Of a stretch of DNA of 64,000 bases, positions 1 to 10,632 are shown piece by piece (positions within the stretch are counted from its first letter, which is position 1; each line of letters begins with the position of its first letter). Where the stretch lies: the NCBI GenBank assembly GCA_024699855.1, contig JAMPIQ010000001.1:7316001-7380000 (forward strand), given 5' to 3'. The stretch comes from Aphelenchoides besseyi. Lineage: Eukaryota; Nematoda; Chromadorea; Rhabditida; Aphelenchoididae. Made by a program: the position numbers and the translations under genes. A model generated the notes under the pieces. The model had not been told where the DNA came from. It saw nothing but the letters and a program-made list of their open reading frames with translations, and made no database searches.

Positions 1-79
1 ATGGAGAAGTGACTACAACAACAGCTGAACAGATGATAATTCGTCAAGAACAACAGAAAAATATCCACCGACGGAGAAA

Positions 80-1528
80 GTGATCAAAAAGTACGAAATG
101 AACCAAGACGAGAAAGGTCTATGGCGAATTAGAACACGTTTAGAAGAATCGGGATTACCATGGGAAACAATTCATCCCATTTGGCTACCGATTGATTCAC
201 CGATCTGCACCAAAATCATCTTGACGTTTCATGAAATGTTTCAACATCAAGGAGCAAACACAGTAACTCTGGAGATGAGGAAGAAATTCTGGATCACAAC
301 TCGTTTGGTGAAGTCTACGGTGAAACGATGCATTAAATGCAAACCAATGAATGCGAAACCATTCGAATTACCAATGTTCGCACCACTTCCCGAATCGAGG
401 ACAAGAAAAGGGAAACCCTTCAGTTCCACAGGACTTGATGTCATGGGACCACTGAGATCCCACGAAGGAGAATTGTACGTACTACTGTTCACATGTCTGA
501 AAATAAGAGCGGTACACCTCGAAGTTATAAGAAATACGCGAACGGAAAGTGTGATCAAAGCAATCCAACGATTTATAGCCAGAAGAGGTCTACCAGACGT
601 ATTTCTCAGCGACAACGCTTCATACTTCATCTTGGCATCAAAACTTCTCAAGTCGCAATATAGCACAAATGACATCGAGTGGAATTTTACAATTCCAAAA
701 GCACCTTGGCAGGGCGGAGCGTATGAACGACTCAATCGCAGCATAAAAGAGGCTATCAAACGTTCATTCGGAAGAGCAAAGAAAACGATCGAAGAATACG
801 AGACGATAATCGCCATCATCGAATCGACGCTCAACAACAGACCGTTGACAGCCATTTCCGACGAACCAGCTGATCATCGAATTTTACGACCCGTCGACTT
901 TTTGCGACCAGAAGGCCAAGAGTCGCCACTAGAAGAAGAGGAACTCACGAAACAAGAGCTTGAAGACGAAGACTACGAGCAAAGAATACTCCAAAAACGA
1001 TTGAGGAAAGTAAATGAATCAAATCAACTTGTTCTACAAAACTTCTGGAAGATATGGCAAACGCAGTATCTGTTGACATTGGCAGAAAGAACCCCACAGA
1101 AGGAATCAAAAGGAGTAGAACGAGAACCTCAATTAGGAGAATTGGTGGTGATTCAAGAGGAAGAAGTTCCCAAGAACAAGTGGAAACTCGGAAGAATTGT
1201 GGACGTAAAAAGGAGTAAAGATGGAATCATTCGCTCAGCGACAGTTTTGCAACCAAATCACCGAACAGCAACTCGATCGGTCAATCATCTCTACCCATTG
1301 GAAATCGGCGGAAATGACATCAACATCATCAAGAGCTTCAAAGAGCACGATCAGAGAAGTGCGATAGAACTGCGGGTACGACCGCGGCGAAAAGAGAAAT
1401 TACAGAGGCAATCAATCAATTTGTCGACTCTCCTCGTAATCGTTCTGATGTTAGTTTCAATGTTTCATATTCCTAACTTCGTTATCGCACAAAAAACCGA
1501 TGGTTTGTCCTCCCAACGCGGCAATTAG
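80..1528 (+). CDS. BEL/Pao integrase, C-terminal part of pol (partial, frame broken upstream)
   Basis: This is the integrase end of a retrotransposon polyprotein, which joins element cDNA to host DNA. Seen: an HHCC-type zinc-binding region (HEMFQHQG, then CIKCK) at about residues 50-90; a catalytic core with Asp in STGLDVMGP, Asp in FLSDNASYF and Glu in WQGGAYERLNRS (the D,D,E triad); then a long basic segment matching the BEL/Pao C-terminal domain, with KWKLGRI and ending near VNHLYPLE. The last 35 residues form a hydrophobic stretch that looks like the signal peptide of the following env. No ATG marks the start: the open frame begins at GTG, and coding-like sequence upstream (bases 10-78) is in another frame, which points to a one-base shift in the A run at 56-60. 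Confidence 0.85.
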   Translation: MIKKYEMNQDEKGLWRIRTRLEESGLPWETIHPIWLPIDSPICTKIILTFHEMFQHQGANTVTLEMRKKFWITTRLVKSTVKRCIKCKPMNAKPFELPMFAPLPESRTRKGKPFSSTGLDVMGPLRSHEGELYVLLFTCLKIRAVHLEVIRNTRTESVIKAIQRFIARRGLPDVFLSDNASYFILASKLLKSQYSTNDIEWNFTIPKAPWQGGAYERLNRSIKEAIKRSFGRAKKTIEEYETIIAIIESTLNNRPLTAISDEPADHRILRPVDFLRPEGQESPLEEEELTKQELEDEDYEQRILQKRLRKVNESNQLVLQNFWKIWQTQYLLTLAERTPQKESKGVEREPQLGELVVIQEEEVPKNKWKLGRIVDVKRSKDGIIRSATVLQPNHRTATRSVNHLYPLEIGGNDINIIKSFKEHDQRSAIELRVRPRRKEKLQRQSINLSTLLVIVLMLVSMFHIPNFVIAQKTDGLSSQRGN

Positions 1529-3439
1529 TTTGTGGAAAATAACGGATCCACTGAGCTGCGATTTGGGACAAACAGAACATGCCCACAAAGAGCCAAGAGA
1601 ATTTGGGATTTACAAACCAAATCACATAGAATACAGAACTGAAGGATTCATCTGTAAACTCAAAACTTCAACTGTCACTCAATGGACAGAACTGAACGGC
1701 ATTGAACGTATCGAAGAACTCGATGGAGAGCCAGAGGACATGACAGAAACTGAATGCCAAATGATGATCCGAGAACGTGTTTGTCGTTATGGAAAGTTGG
1801 AAAAGAATCGACACTCGTTTGCAACAGTCAACATCGTCGACAAGAACATTCCCAATCGATTCATGACTTTCATGATGGGCACAAATGTGGCAGTCAAACG
1901 AAATTGCATCCTATCGACAACTACGGTGTACTCACATTTCAACGACACACGAGCAACAAGTCCTCTAGTCGACTTATCAGAATGTCACTACACCAGCGGA
2001 TACTGTCAAGCTGCTAAAAATATTGCCGTCATTTGGACTCCAGTGAAGGAACAACAGTGTGCGTTCGTCAAAATTGGAGATGCTCACGCTATGTTGGGAA
2101 GAGGAGAGATTGTCATTGAATCATGGCAAATGATGTTGACATTCCAACCCAACAACACCAAATTGGACTGCGGGAAAAGATTCGTCGTCACAGATCAGGG
2201 ATTAGCGGTGCTAGGGAACGTAACGTACGAGAAGGTGTCTCCATCTAAGCCGAATCCAGCGATCCCAAGCATCAATGTGTCCAAAAAGTCATTGACTCCG
2301 TCGTTAGAACACTTCGAAGATATCGAGAAGGACTTGGATTGGCTCAAAGAAGGTTTAATCAGACGGCCTAAACGGCAAGCAACGGTAGATGAAACTGAAG
2401 CTTCGGATCTGTAGTTTATACTCAACTTTCTGGAAAATGTTATGAGAAACACCAACGCTTTGAATTGTCTTGTGTGGCAACAACAAATCTCTATGATCAC
2501 CAGTTTGATGAGAGAGCAACCAACCGCTTACTTTCGAAGAATCCTCAAACGATCGAATTTCGAAATTGAGAAGATATCCGACAATATCTTTGCCATCAGA
2601 ATGTGTCACGAATTCGAAAGGTCCGCGTATACTCTGTTGCCAAGTCCAGGGAATTGTAGCATCCCCATAAGACTACATTCAATAAACGATGTTGTTCCTG
2701 GATCCCGTAACTCTGAGAATCACCCGAGAAGATCGGAGAGAATCCGAGCATTGTGGAGACAACGTCCTCCTAACAATCGAAGACATCGTTTATGAGCTGA
2801 ACCGAAAAAACCGGAAGAATAGCAGCCAACCGAGAGACTATCAGAGACGCAAAAACGAAGAACATCGACTTCAGACCGATTCAACCAGACTACATCATCA
2901 AACACACACCAATTCACGAAGCAAACTTCTGGCCCATCGATGAGGAATTGATTCAGGAGATGGAGAAGAATTCCGAAGTCCAAGTCCACTTAGACCATGT
3001 GCATCCAAATGTCATTTATTCTTCTTCACTAACCGAAGATGTGTTGGGTTCTTGGCTTAAAGTTCTTAAATGGTTCTGGGTATTTTGGGTAACAGTATCT
3101 TCTTTGATACTCACCCTTGGGGGAACAGTATGGGTCTATTTTCGATTAAAAAATCATCGTACAAGAATACCCGCCAATAACCCAGTTATCCTGATTGGAG
3201 ATCAACCTTGCACGGTCAACGAGCGACTGCCATCCTTCGAGCCATCTCATCTTCTGTCCCACCGTGAACCGCAAGTCGATCGCGCGGAGCGACCTAGGGA
3301 ATTTGTCGAATTGGGAAACCTAGGGACCAATCGCCACGAAAATGAGCCGTTATATGCGCAATTCAGGCGAGTTGAAACAAACCAGAGAGGTCACAGTTCA
3401 TCCGGATCCGAAACCCCTCCTACAGAAGGAGCTGCATGA
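1500..3439 (+). pseudogene. retrotransposon envelope-like glycoprotein, frame-broken
   Basis: An open frame at 1500-2414 encodes a cysteine-rich ectodomain with N-glycosylation sites and a basic furin-like site (RPKR) near its end, where it stops. Coding-like sequence continues in other frames through 2442-2795 and returns in an open frame at 2948-3439. That frame carries one strong membrane span (around 3040-3150: VLKWFWVFWVTVSSLILTL) and a polar tail. Signal segment, ectodomain, cleavage site and C-terminal anchor together give the plan of a class of viral-type fusion glycoproteins found in nematode BEL elements. At least three breaks separate the parts, so no intact protein can be made from this copy as written. 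I cannot assign the envelope to a named viral family. Confidence 0.6.
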
Positions 3440-3586
3440 ATATGCACCGCTTGAAAGCAATCTCTAACTTAAATTTTAACTAATCCACTACAATTAGCTT
3501 AAGACTAACCCTTTTTATCGCTACCGCATAACCGAATCCGTCTTCTTAACTTTCGAGAACTATAAAGTGAGTTTCCGCGGCTGGAG

Positions 3587-3816
3587 TGTAACGTCCCGTT
3601 ATAAATTCCTTCTTAATCAAGTTCAAGAGCGCCGCACCCCTAACCCCGCCTCCAATTTATCGTTAACGAATCTTCTCTCCACTCAACTCTTACTTCGACC
3701 TTTTTTCTTCATCAAGTGTAGTTGTGTACTTTATTTTGTCCATCGCTTAAATAAACTTCTCTATTACCTAAGTATATTTATTCGGTTTTATTGTAAGGAG
3801 AATACAAAACCTTACA
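3587..3816 (+). repeat. probable 3' long terminal repeat
   Basis: A 230 bp segment begins TGTAACG and ends CCTTACA, so the ends form the short inverted repeat TGTAA/TTACA typical of LTRs. It lies 147 bp after the env stop. A TATAAAT lies near its left end and an AATAAA poly(A) signal at 3750-3755, as expected for an LTR. The sequence just upstream is not strongly purine-rich, so the polypurine tract is weak and the left edge could differ (a TG at 3438 is an alternative). Comparison with the 5' LTR, outside this window, would settle the borders. Confidence 0.5.
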
Positions 3817-4272
3817 CTACCGGGTAATTTGATTTAAGAACGCGATAGAAGGCCCTGCGAGATAACTGTTGGTATCTTCTTTCAAAACCAATCATTTGAT
3901 GGCTTCTTTACCGACATCCCTTCACTGAAATCATAAGCTTCAGAAAGCAATCAACAAAAGAGTTGGGTTTAATTCACCACCGTCTAGTAACCAACTCATG
4001 CGACCTGGTAATAAACATCTCTCATGCGTCGGATAGTTTTTTTATACGATTTTGTGACTCTCAGGCCTTCAAAGACTACTGATAAGTAACATAATTGTTT
4101 AAAATAAAAGCTAGCTTTATTTAATAGTCCATTAATTCGAAAGAACGCTGTTACGTGATTTAAAACTCGTTTTCGGTTAAACTCTTTGTCCGTGATACTG
4201 TTGGCGGCGAAATGGCCTGCTTCGACAAAAGGTGCATGTAAGGGGGGAATTAAGCGAAAGGTGGATTTTCTT
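3817..4272. other. intergenic, no gene seen
   Basis: Between the LTR and the foldback repeat I find no convincing coding exon or RNA gene on either strand. Short open frames here overlap in several phases and resemble no family. Confidence 0.5.
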
Positions 4273-4470
4273 AAAAGGCGGGGACAACAGCAAAAGACCC
4301 GTTGGTTGGACAAACGCTTCCAGCGTATCGTTCGGACAATTGCCTTTTGGGGTGTTTTGCTGTTGCCCTCGCCCCCTCCCCATGTGACCAGCAAAAGGTG
4401 AAAAATGGGGGGGGGGGGAGGACTATAGCAAAAGACCCGCCTTTTGTCTTATCTCATATCTCAACACGAT
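4273..4470. repeat. foldback (MITE-like) repeat, left copy
   Basis: A compound repeat built from the block AGCAAAAGACCCG and its reverse complement. It has an AAAAGGCGGG edge at 4273 and ends GACCCGCCTTTT at 4434-4445. The middle holds C-rich and G-rich arms, including a run of 12 G at 4407-4418, that can fold back on each other. Bases 4446-4470 are the exact reverse complement of 6181-6205, and 4290-4340 is closely related, in inverted orientation, to 6205-6257. The left copy carries about 100 bp extra between these two blocks. Family type is inferred from structure only; no transposase is present. Confidence 0.7.
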
Positions 4471-4585
4471 AAGCTGGGCCTTTAAAGGCTCATTTGTATC
4501 GGCGTATTGTCCGCAGTTTCATTGGCGCGCGTTCTATCGACTAGACGGCTTTTATTTTCCAGCTCCAACCTCCGCACTCACGATC

Positions 4586-5866
4586 ATGCCGCGAATTGAG
4601 AACGAAGTGAAACTCAACTTCAGTGATGTGCTGTTGCGACCAAAACGCTCAACTTTGCGCAGTCGAGAAGACGTCGATTTGGTTCGAGAGTAAGTCGTCG
4701 AGGTTTCATTTTCAACATCGAGGTTTAGATTTGAATTCAAAAACTCTGGACAATCGTACCAAGGAATCCCGATTGTAGCATCCAACATGGATACGGTTGG
4801 AACGTTCGAGATGGCAACTGAACTCGCCAAACACAAGTGTTTCACGACTATTCATAAGGTGAACATCAGAAAATGGTTGTTTTTATTCTCTGGTTTTCAG
4901 CATTATACCGTGGAAGAGTGGTCAAATTTCGCTGAGGATGCACGAAAAGGGTCGAATGTAAGGAATTCGGAAGAGTTTTAAGATCTGCATTCTTTGTCGT
5001 TTTAGATTTGGCAAAACATTGCGATCTCAGCCGGTATGGCGAGTAATGACTTCAAGAATCTTCGCACCATTTGCGATTTAATCCCCGAGCTTTCCTATAT
5101 TTGTCTCGATGTTGCAAACGGTTATTCTGAGCATTTCGTTGCGTTCATTCGCAAAGTTCGTGAAGAGTTCTCGAAGCACACCATTTTTTTGCTGGAAATG
5201 TGGTTACCGGTGAAATGGTTGAGGAGTTGATTCTCGCTGGTGCCGATGTTGTCAAGGTTTGAGTGATTTCTTTCATCCTTTCATTGTCTTTCCTGTTGTT
5301 TCAGGTTGGAATTGGTCCTGGTTCCGTTTGTACTACTCGTCGTAAAGCGGGCGTCGGTTATCCGCAATTGAGTGCCGTTATGGAGTGCGCTGATGCAGCT
5401 CACGGGTTGAACGGACACGTGATGTCTGATGGTGGATGTACGAATCCCGGTGATGTTGCCAAAGCCATTGGCGGCGGCGCTGATTTCGTGATGGTCGGTG
5501 GACTGTTTGCGGGCCACGATCAAAGCGGTGGTGAAATCATTGAACGCGACAACAAGCAGTACAAGCTTTTCTACGGCATGTCTTCGGACACGGCAATGAA
5601 GAAACATCACGGTTCTGTTGCTGAGTATCGTGCAAGTGAAGGCAAAACAATCACGATTCCATATCGGTAATTCAATCCAACCAGTCAATTCAACATTTTT
5701 ATTTTTTAGTGGCGATGTCAATGCAACAATAAAGGATATGTTGGGCGGCATTCGATCGGCCTGTACGTACACGGGAGCAACTCGTTTGAAAGAGTTGTCG
5801 AAGAGAGCAACATTCATTCGCACGAACGCACAAACCAACGACATGTACTCACGCTTCGAGGTCTAA
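4586..5866 (+). CDS. GMPR: GMP reductase (one frame break in a T run)
   Basis: NADPH-dependent GMP reductase converts GMP to IMP plus ammonia in purine salvage. Six exons: 4586-4689, 4729-4858, 4901-4957, 5006-5256, 5305-5666 and 5710-5866, about 352 residues against 345 in the human enzyme. It starts [12 protein letters not shown] as in animal GMPR. Also seen are [24 protein letters not shown], the catalytic loop GPGSVCTTR with its Cys, [24 protein letters not shown] and YRASEGKT. The start lies just after an acceptor-like TTTATTTTCCAG (4551-4562), suggesting trans-splicing or a 5' UTR intron. In exon 4 the T run at 5184-5190 puts the two halves of the exon in different frames (two bases too many or one too few), although both sides are well conserved. 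I favour a sequence error over a pseudogene. A poly(A) signal AATAAA follows near 5974. Confidence 0.93.
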
Positions 5867-6180
5867 TACAAAACTCAATGTCTTTTTTATCTGTCAAATT
5901 CACGCGTAGCTTTTTCAACTGACCACTTGTATGAAACTTAGTTTATTTGTCAGGTTTTTGAGTTCTACTAATAGAATAAACATCGGTTATTCAAGCAACT
6001 AGTGCGACTGTTGGAAGTAAGACCGCCGTTCGGTTTGTGAAAGAGCAAACTAAGAATTCATTGAACTTCTTTTAAGAGTTGAACACTTGCGATTTGGAGA
6101 ATCAAAGAATTTGTGTCATGAAGTTGAAGTAACTAAAAGAACAAATTGCAACAACCATGAGGATTTGGAACTTGAGGTAT

Positions 6181-6334
6181 ATCGTGTTGAGATATGAGAT
6201 AAGACAATTGTCCGAACGATAAAATGGAAACGTTTGTCCAACCAACGGGTCTTTTGCTGTTGTCCCCCCTCCCTTCTTCACTTTTTGCTGGTCGCATGGG
6301 GGAGGGGGACTACAGCAAAAGACCCGCCTTTTTC
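6181..6334. repeat. foldback (MITE-like) repeat, right copy
   Basis: Inverted partner of the repeat at 4273-4470. It opens with 25 bases that are the exact reverse complement of 4446-4470, continues with the shared block around CAATTGTCCGAACGAT and GTTTGTCCAACCAACGGG, and ends in a hairpin. The hairpin arms run at about 6245-6271 (GGGTCTTTTGCTGTTGTCC) and 6299-6327 (its near reverse complement), with a short loop between. It lies 315 bp beyond the GMPR stop codon. Confidence 0.7.
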
Positions 6335-6409
6335 TTTGCAACTAAATCGGGTAATTCTAACCAAGAACTTCCATTAAATTGTTTGTACTCCCGATTCTTT
6401 ATCTCAAAG

Positions 6410-6689
6410 TGCCTCCTCGTCCAATACCTCATTCTACAATTCGGTTCAATCAGGAACTCCAACGAACAACACGAATGGACAGCAATATCAAGCCACACCA
6501 CCGCAATCTCAAGCACCAAACAACGAACATTTTGCTACACCTCCATTCGGAGACACTTCGTCTCATCCGTCACCCATATTTTTCCCTTCGATTTCAACAG
6601 CAACCACAACGTCGTTGAATAGCGTTGCACTAGTCAATGTGAACAAAAACGAACATTGTCCATCACAAATCAACGACTGTTTGCTCTAA
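6410..6689 (+). CDS. orphan last exon of a Ser/Thr/Asn/Gln/Pro-rich protein
   Basis: An open frame from 6378 to the TAA at 6687-6689 encodes a low-complexity tail rich in Ser, Thr, Asn, Gln and Pro (for example SASSSNTSFYNSVQSGTPTN), with no ATG in frame. A pyrimidine-rich tract ending CAAAG at 6409 could be the acceptor. About 390 bp of AT-rich sequence with AATAAA at 7066 follows, like a 3' UTR. This fits the final exon of a + strand gene whose earlier exons are not visible nearby. They would have to lie upstream of GMPR, making GMPR nested, or be lost. A gene fragment or chance open frame cannot be excluded. Confidence 0.35.
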
Positions 6690-7630
6690 CAAGAGTCGTT
6701 AAACCTGAACTGTTAAACATGAGCAATTATGTACGTGGTCTCTTTTGCCAAACGAACTTAGTCGTTCCTTCAGTAAGCCAAAATTACACTACTTCGTTCT
6801 AGTGCATTCATTGGCATTTTTTCTTTTGCTGTTTGTATACCGCGTATGACGATAAATAACCTCAAGTCTTCTCTACCTATAATAACTCGATCGTTTCTTC
6901 CCAAATTTCCAACTTAGTTCGTTAGCCAGCCCTAGTAACTTATTCCGTTCATCTCGATTCAAAACATTTGAAATGATCTAAACGCTATTTAGTTTACTTA
7001 TTCCTTTTTAGAGCAGTCAGTTATTCGTGTACTGGTGTGCTAATCCTCGCATTTTCTGTTCAGTTCAATAAACCTTGTGATTCCGCACCACGGAAACCTT
7101 GAAGTTGTGAAGAACAAAATCAGGAACAGGCAACAATCTGTACGTTTACCGGATTCCATGGAAGTTATTCGTTTGGACAGTCGAGAAGTTCCGTCTTCTT
7201 ATCAAACGACAATCTTTTCCTTGTCATTCGCAAATTGGACGCTTCCGAGTCCGCATCAAGTGGGTTGACATTTCAAGCGTCACATTGACGATCGCGACGC
7301 CAAAACGTGTCGCTTTAGCGGCCCAGTTGTGTTGATTTGATTTACGAACGATCGAGAGTGTTAAAGCCAATCAATTTTGTTATCAGTATCAGTGAGCGAA
7401 TAGAGACAAAGGCGATTCGACGCTGAAAGAGACCGTTTCTTCTGTTCCTCTTTCACTTCTCAACAATTTCAATTGAATCGACAGAAATTTTTCAATAAAA
7501 AATGTCATAAAATTTGCGGGGTATCGAGAATTGTTTTCGTTCTTTAAAATGAATCATCAGCAATGTTTTTGTCAGTTCTGATAACGGCGTTGTTTGCATC
7601 TGCAACATTCGATTTCCGTTTCAGTTCTCA
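6690..7630. other. probable 3' UTR then intergenic sequence
   Basis: AT-rich non-coding sequence with a poly(A) signal AATAAA at 7066. An acceptor-like GATTTCCGTTTCAG ends at 7624, seven bases before the NHE start codon. No other gene is supported. Confidence 0.5.
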
Positions 7631-10600
7631 ATGCAACATCAACTGCTACTGGTGACCTTCGTTTTGCTGTTTTTAACGTGTGTTGCATCGACTGCTTCGG
7701 ATGACCACCATGGAGTTAAAATTGCATCTTTCAAGTTTGATTACGTCAAAACGGAGTTGATACTCGCTTCTTTTATCGTAGTCATTGGCCTCTTTAAGTT
7801 ACGTGAGTTCAGATCCAAATGCAACATTTGATCAATTGCATTTAGTTTATCATTACTACGAGTATCCGAGAAAACTAGTACCTGAATCATGTTGTCTGAT
7901 TCTTTTGGGCGTGTTGTTGGGTCTGTTTTTTTTGTACGTTGAAATCTTTTCGATGAATGACTAGCGAGTGGTTTAGTTGGTTTTCGAAATCGGGAAGTTC
8001 GAGTCAAGAAGCAGTTAAATTTCTTGAGTTTGATTCGAAAATCTTTTTCTTCTTTTTACTTCCGCCGTAAGTTCTTTGGTTTACGAACACATTAAATTCG
8101 ATTCAGAATCATATTGGAGTCTGCGTATTCGCTCAACGATAGTGCATTTACAAACAATCTGGGCACCATAGTTATTTATGCGGTTCTTGGAACTGTACTG
8201 AACATTGCAGTCGTGGGTGGTTCGCTGATCTATTTGGATGGGATCGGATTTTTTGGACAGTTGGGGATGAGTCCGCTTGATTGTCTTCTTTTCGCTTCGT
8301 TGATTGCAGCAGTAGATCCGGTGGCTGTAAGTGGAATTATATGTTGCAATCAACTCTTGTAATGATCTAGGTGTTAGCCATTTTCAAGGAAGTTGGAGTT
8401 AACAAATTTCTATTCTTTACTGTGTTCGGCGAGTCCTTGTTCAACGATGCAGTGACTGTTGTTGTAAGCGTTGTTTTCTGTACGATTACTCGTTGTTTAG
8501 GCTTATAACTTGGTAAATGATTTTCGAAACTTGGATTCAGTTAGCGTTTACGACGTAAGAATAATGAATTCAACTTAATGAACTTCCTCTTCAGTGCTTT
8601 CTTGGATGCGTTGCGTTTTTGTGTGTGAGTTTTGGTGGATTGGCAATCGGATTGATGTTTGGAGTTGTATGCTCGTTCATTACAAAATTCACCATCAGTG
8701 CGAGAGGTCGGTATTAATATTTGTTCTTGTTATTAGAAGAGTTTTAGTTGTTGAACCTGTAATATGTTTGGGAATGGCTTATCTCGCTTACGTTTGCAGT
8801 GAACTGTTTCACTTCAGTGGTATTATTGGGATGATTGCGTGTGGAGTTGTTCAATCGAAATTCATGATGAGCAATCTCTCTGCCAAATCAAACGTGAGCA
8901 TAATGTACGCGGTTGGTTTCGTATGTTTGTTTATGTCAACTGATTTATGATTTAGGTCAAAGTTATTAGGTGTGTGATTTCTACTTATATGCGTATCTGT
9001 TGGTTTTTAGTTCAGTCAGTGAGTGCTTGATTTTTCTGATTTTGGGCGTAATGCTCGTGAACGAAAGATCGTGGTTTTGGGCTGATTGGCATCCACAGTT
9101 TGCACTTGTTGCACTTCTATTGTGTATTGCAGCTCGTTTTATTGGTAAGTTTGAAGTCGAAAATTGGCTTATAAGCCCGCTATTTCTAGTTACAATCGTC
9201 TTGACTTTTGCGATCAACAGGTATATTGAGAAGAAAATCTTTGTACTCATTTTTATAGTTCCACTCGTGGCTCACGGTACATTTCTTTTGAAGAGCAAAT
9301 CATTATGGTACTTATTCATAAACTAAATCTGTTAACATTCAAATTAGAGTTATGGTGGATTACGTGGAGCTGTATCTTTTTCGTTGGCATTTATGATGTG
9401 AGTTAAATCTCAATCATAATAATTGAAATCGTTAAAGTTCCGATTCAATGACATCGAAGTCGACAATTTTGGCAGCCACATACGTGATTATTCTTTTCAC
9501 AGTTTTTGGTCAAGTAAGTTCATGAAAAAAGAACAAATCAAAGCGATTCCAGGGATGTACAATCGAATTCTTGGTTCGCTTCTTGAAGATCACGTTAGCA
9601 AAGAAAGAAGACAATTTCCGTCTGTTTAATGCTTTCAATAAGGTAAATTGGATTAAAAGCTTCTAATAATTGAATATAAAGGGAATGGTCGATCACATGT
9701 CAAGTGGGATTGAAACTTTGTTGGGTGTTCAAGATCAAAATTTAATGGTAAGTAGTGAATGATAAAGTCGATTACGATAAGAAACACTTCTAGAAAAAGT
9801 TATCGAAGTACACAAAACGATACATACAACCGTTTTTGGAACGTGATTTCGTAGCAAAAAATGCCGAACATCGATTGTTGTCTATAGAACACGAGGAATC
9901 ATTGAAGTGATAGAAAAAATGTGGCTATTGATTGTGTGTTGTTTAGAGATAATCTACGTCGAAGTCTTCACGTTCGTCGTCAAGGAACAATTGATGCAAT
10001 GACAAAACAGTTAGTTATTCATTGAGAAGAAACTGTAGATGTGTATTTTAGCGGTAGTGAAACATTTGACATGATGGATGACCACCACGATAAACTTGTT
10101 AAAGAGCGTTTGAAGAATCGTCGAAACACTGAACCGCAAAAAGTTTACGTGGATATGGAATCTGAAGCAGATGAATTGGATGAAGAAGCGCGTGAAGAGT
10201 TGGAGGCCGAAATTGAAGAGTTGACAAATGATGTGACCAAGATCCAAGCTCTAGTGAGCGGATCACATACGGTGATAGAGCGTTACATATCCATTCATTT
10301 GCTGGTGAAATTTTAGTATGTTCCCGACCGAAATTTGGTTTATCAGCGACTGATCGAAGAACGAGATGAACGACGACAAAATTCGGAGTTTGAAGAAAAA
10401 TTGAATCGATTAGTTGGAGTGAGAGACAACATGAGTGAAATGTAGTGCACTTTGATGTGAACATCGTTTAACATTTGATTTCAGAAAAAAACGTCGTGGT
10501 CTATTGGGAACAAAGAAATCGAAGAAGATGTCCGTGAACAAAGGACTATTGGCTTCGTCGTTTAACGCGTTGAGTGTTTCCAATCAGCCAAGTGGAGCAT

Positions 10601-10632
10601 CGAGTTCGGTTTCCATCAACGTACAGCCATAG
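7631..10632 (+). CDS. Na+/H+ exchanger (NHE/NHX family, SLC9A type)
   Basis: Multi-pass antiporter that exchanges Na+ for H+ across plasma or organelle membrane. Many exons, among them 7631-7802, 7846-7933, 7977-8066, 8107-8326, 8371-8463 and a 14-nt exon at 8956-8969. An N-terminal signal-like segment ([16 protein letters not shown]) is followed by the membrane domain with family motifs: [47 protein letters not shown] with the transport-linked Asp, [21 protein letters not shown], and [21 protein letters not shown] cytoplasmic tail follows with acidic coiled stretches ([19 protein letters not shown]) and a basic Ser-rich end finishing VSINVQP. Order and motifs match animal NHEs closely. An acceptor site ends at 7624. 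I cannot say which nematode paralogue it is. Confidence 0.93.

Larger units (their letters stand above)
1..3816 (+). mobile_element. BEL/Pao-type LTR retrotransposon, 3' part
   Basis: The window opens inside an LTR retroelement. In order it shows the C-terminal part of pol (integrase), an envelope-like reading frame with signal segment, cleavage site and membrane anchor, and a probable 3' LTR. Integrase followed by a long basic C-terminal domain is the BEL/Pao arrangement, and nematode BEL elements often carry an env-like third gene. Gag, protease and reverse transcriptase must lie upstream of the window. The frame is broken near base 60, near 1490 and several times after 2400, so this copy is decayed or carries sequence errors. 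The 5' LTR is outside the window, so age and target duplication cannot be judged. Confidence 0.85.

Noticed and set aside
247..855. 202-codon open frame on the - strand inside pol
   Set aside because: It is antisense to the well-supported integrase and has no family resemblance.
1489..1496. Possible programmed -1 slippery site (A AAA AAC) between pol and env
   Set aside because: The word is present but out of register with the pol codons, and env lies in the +1 frame relative to pol, not the -1 frame.
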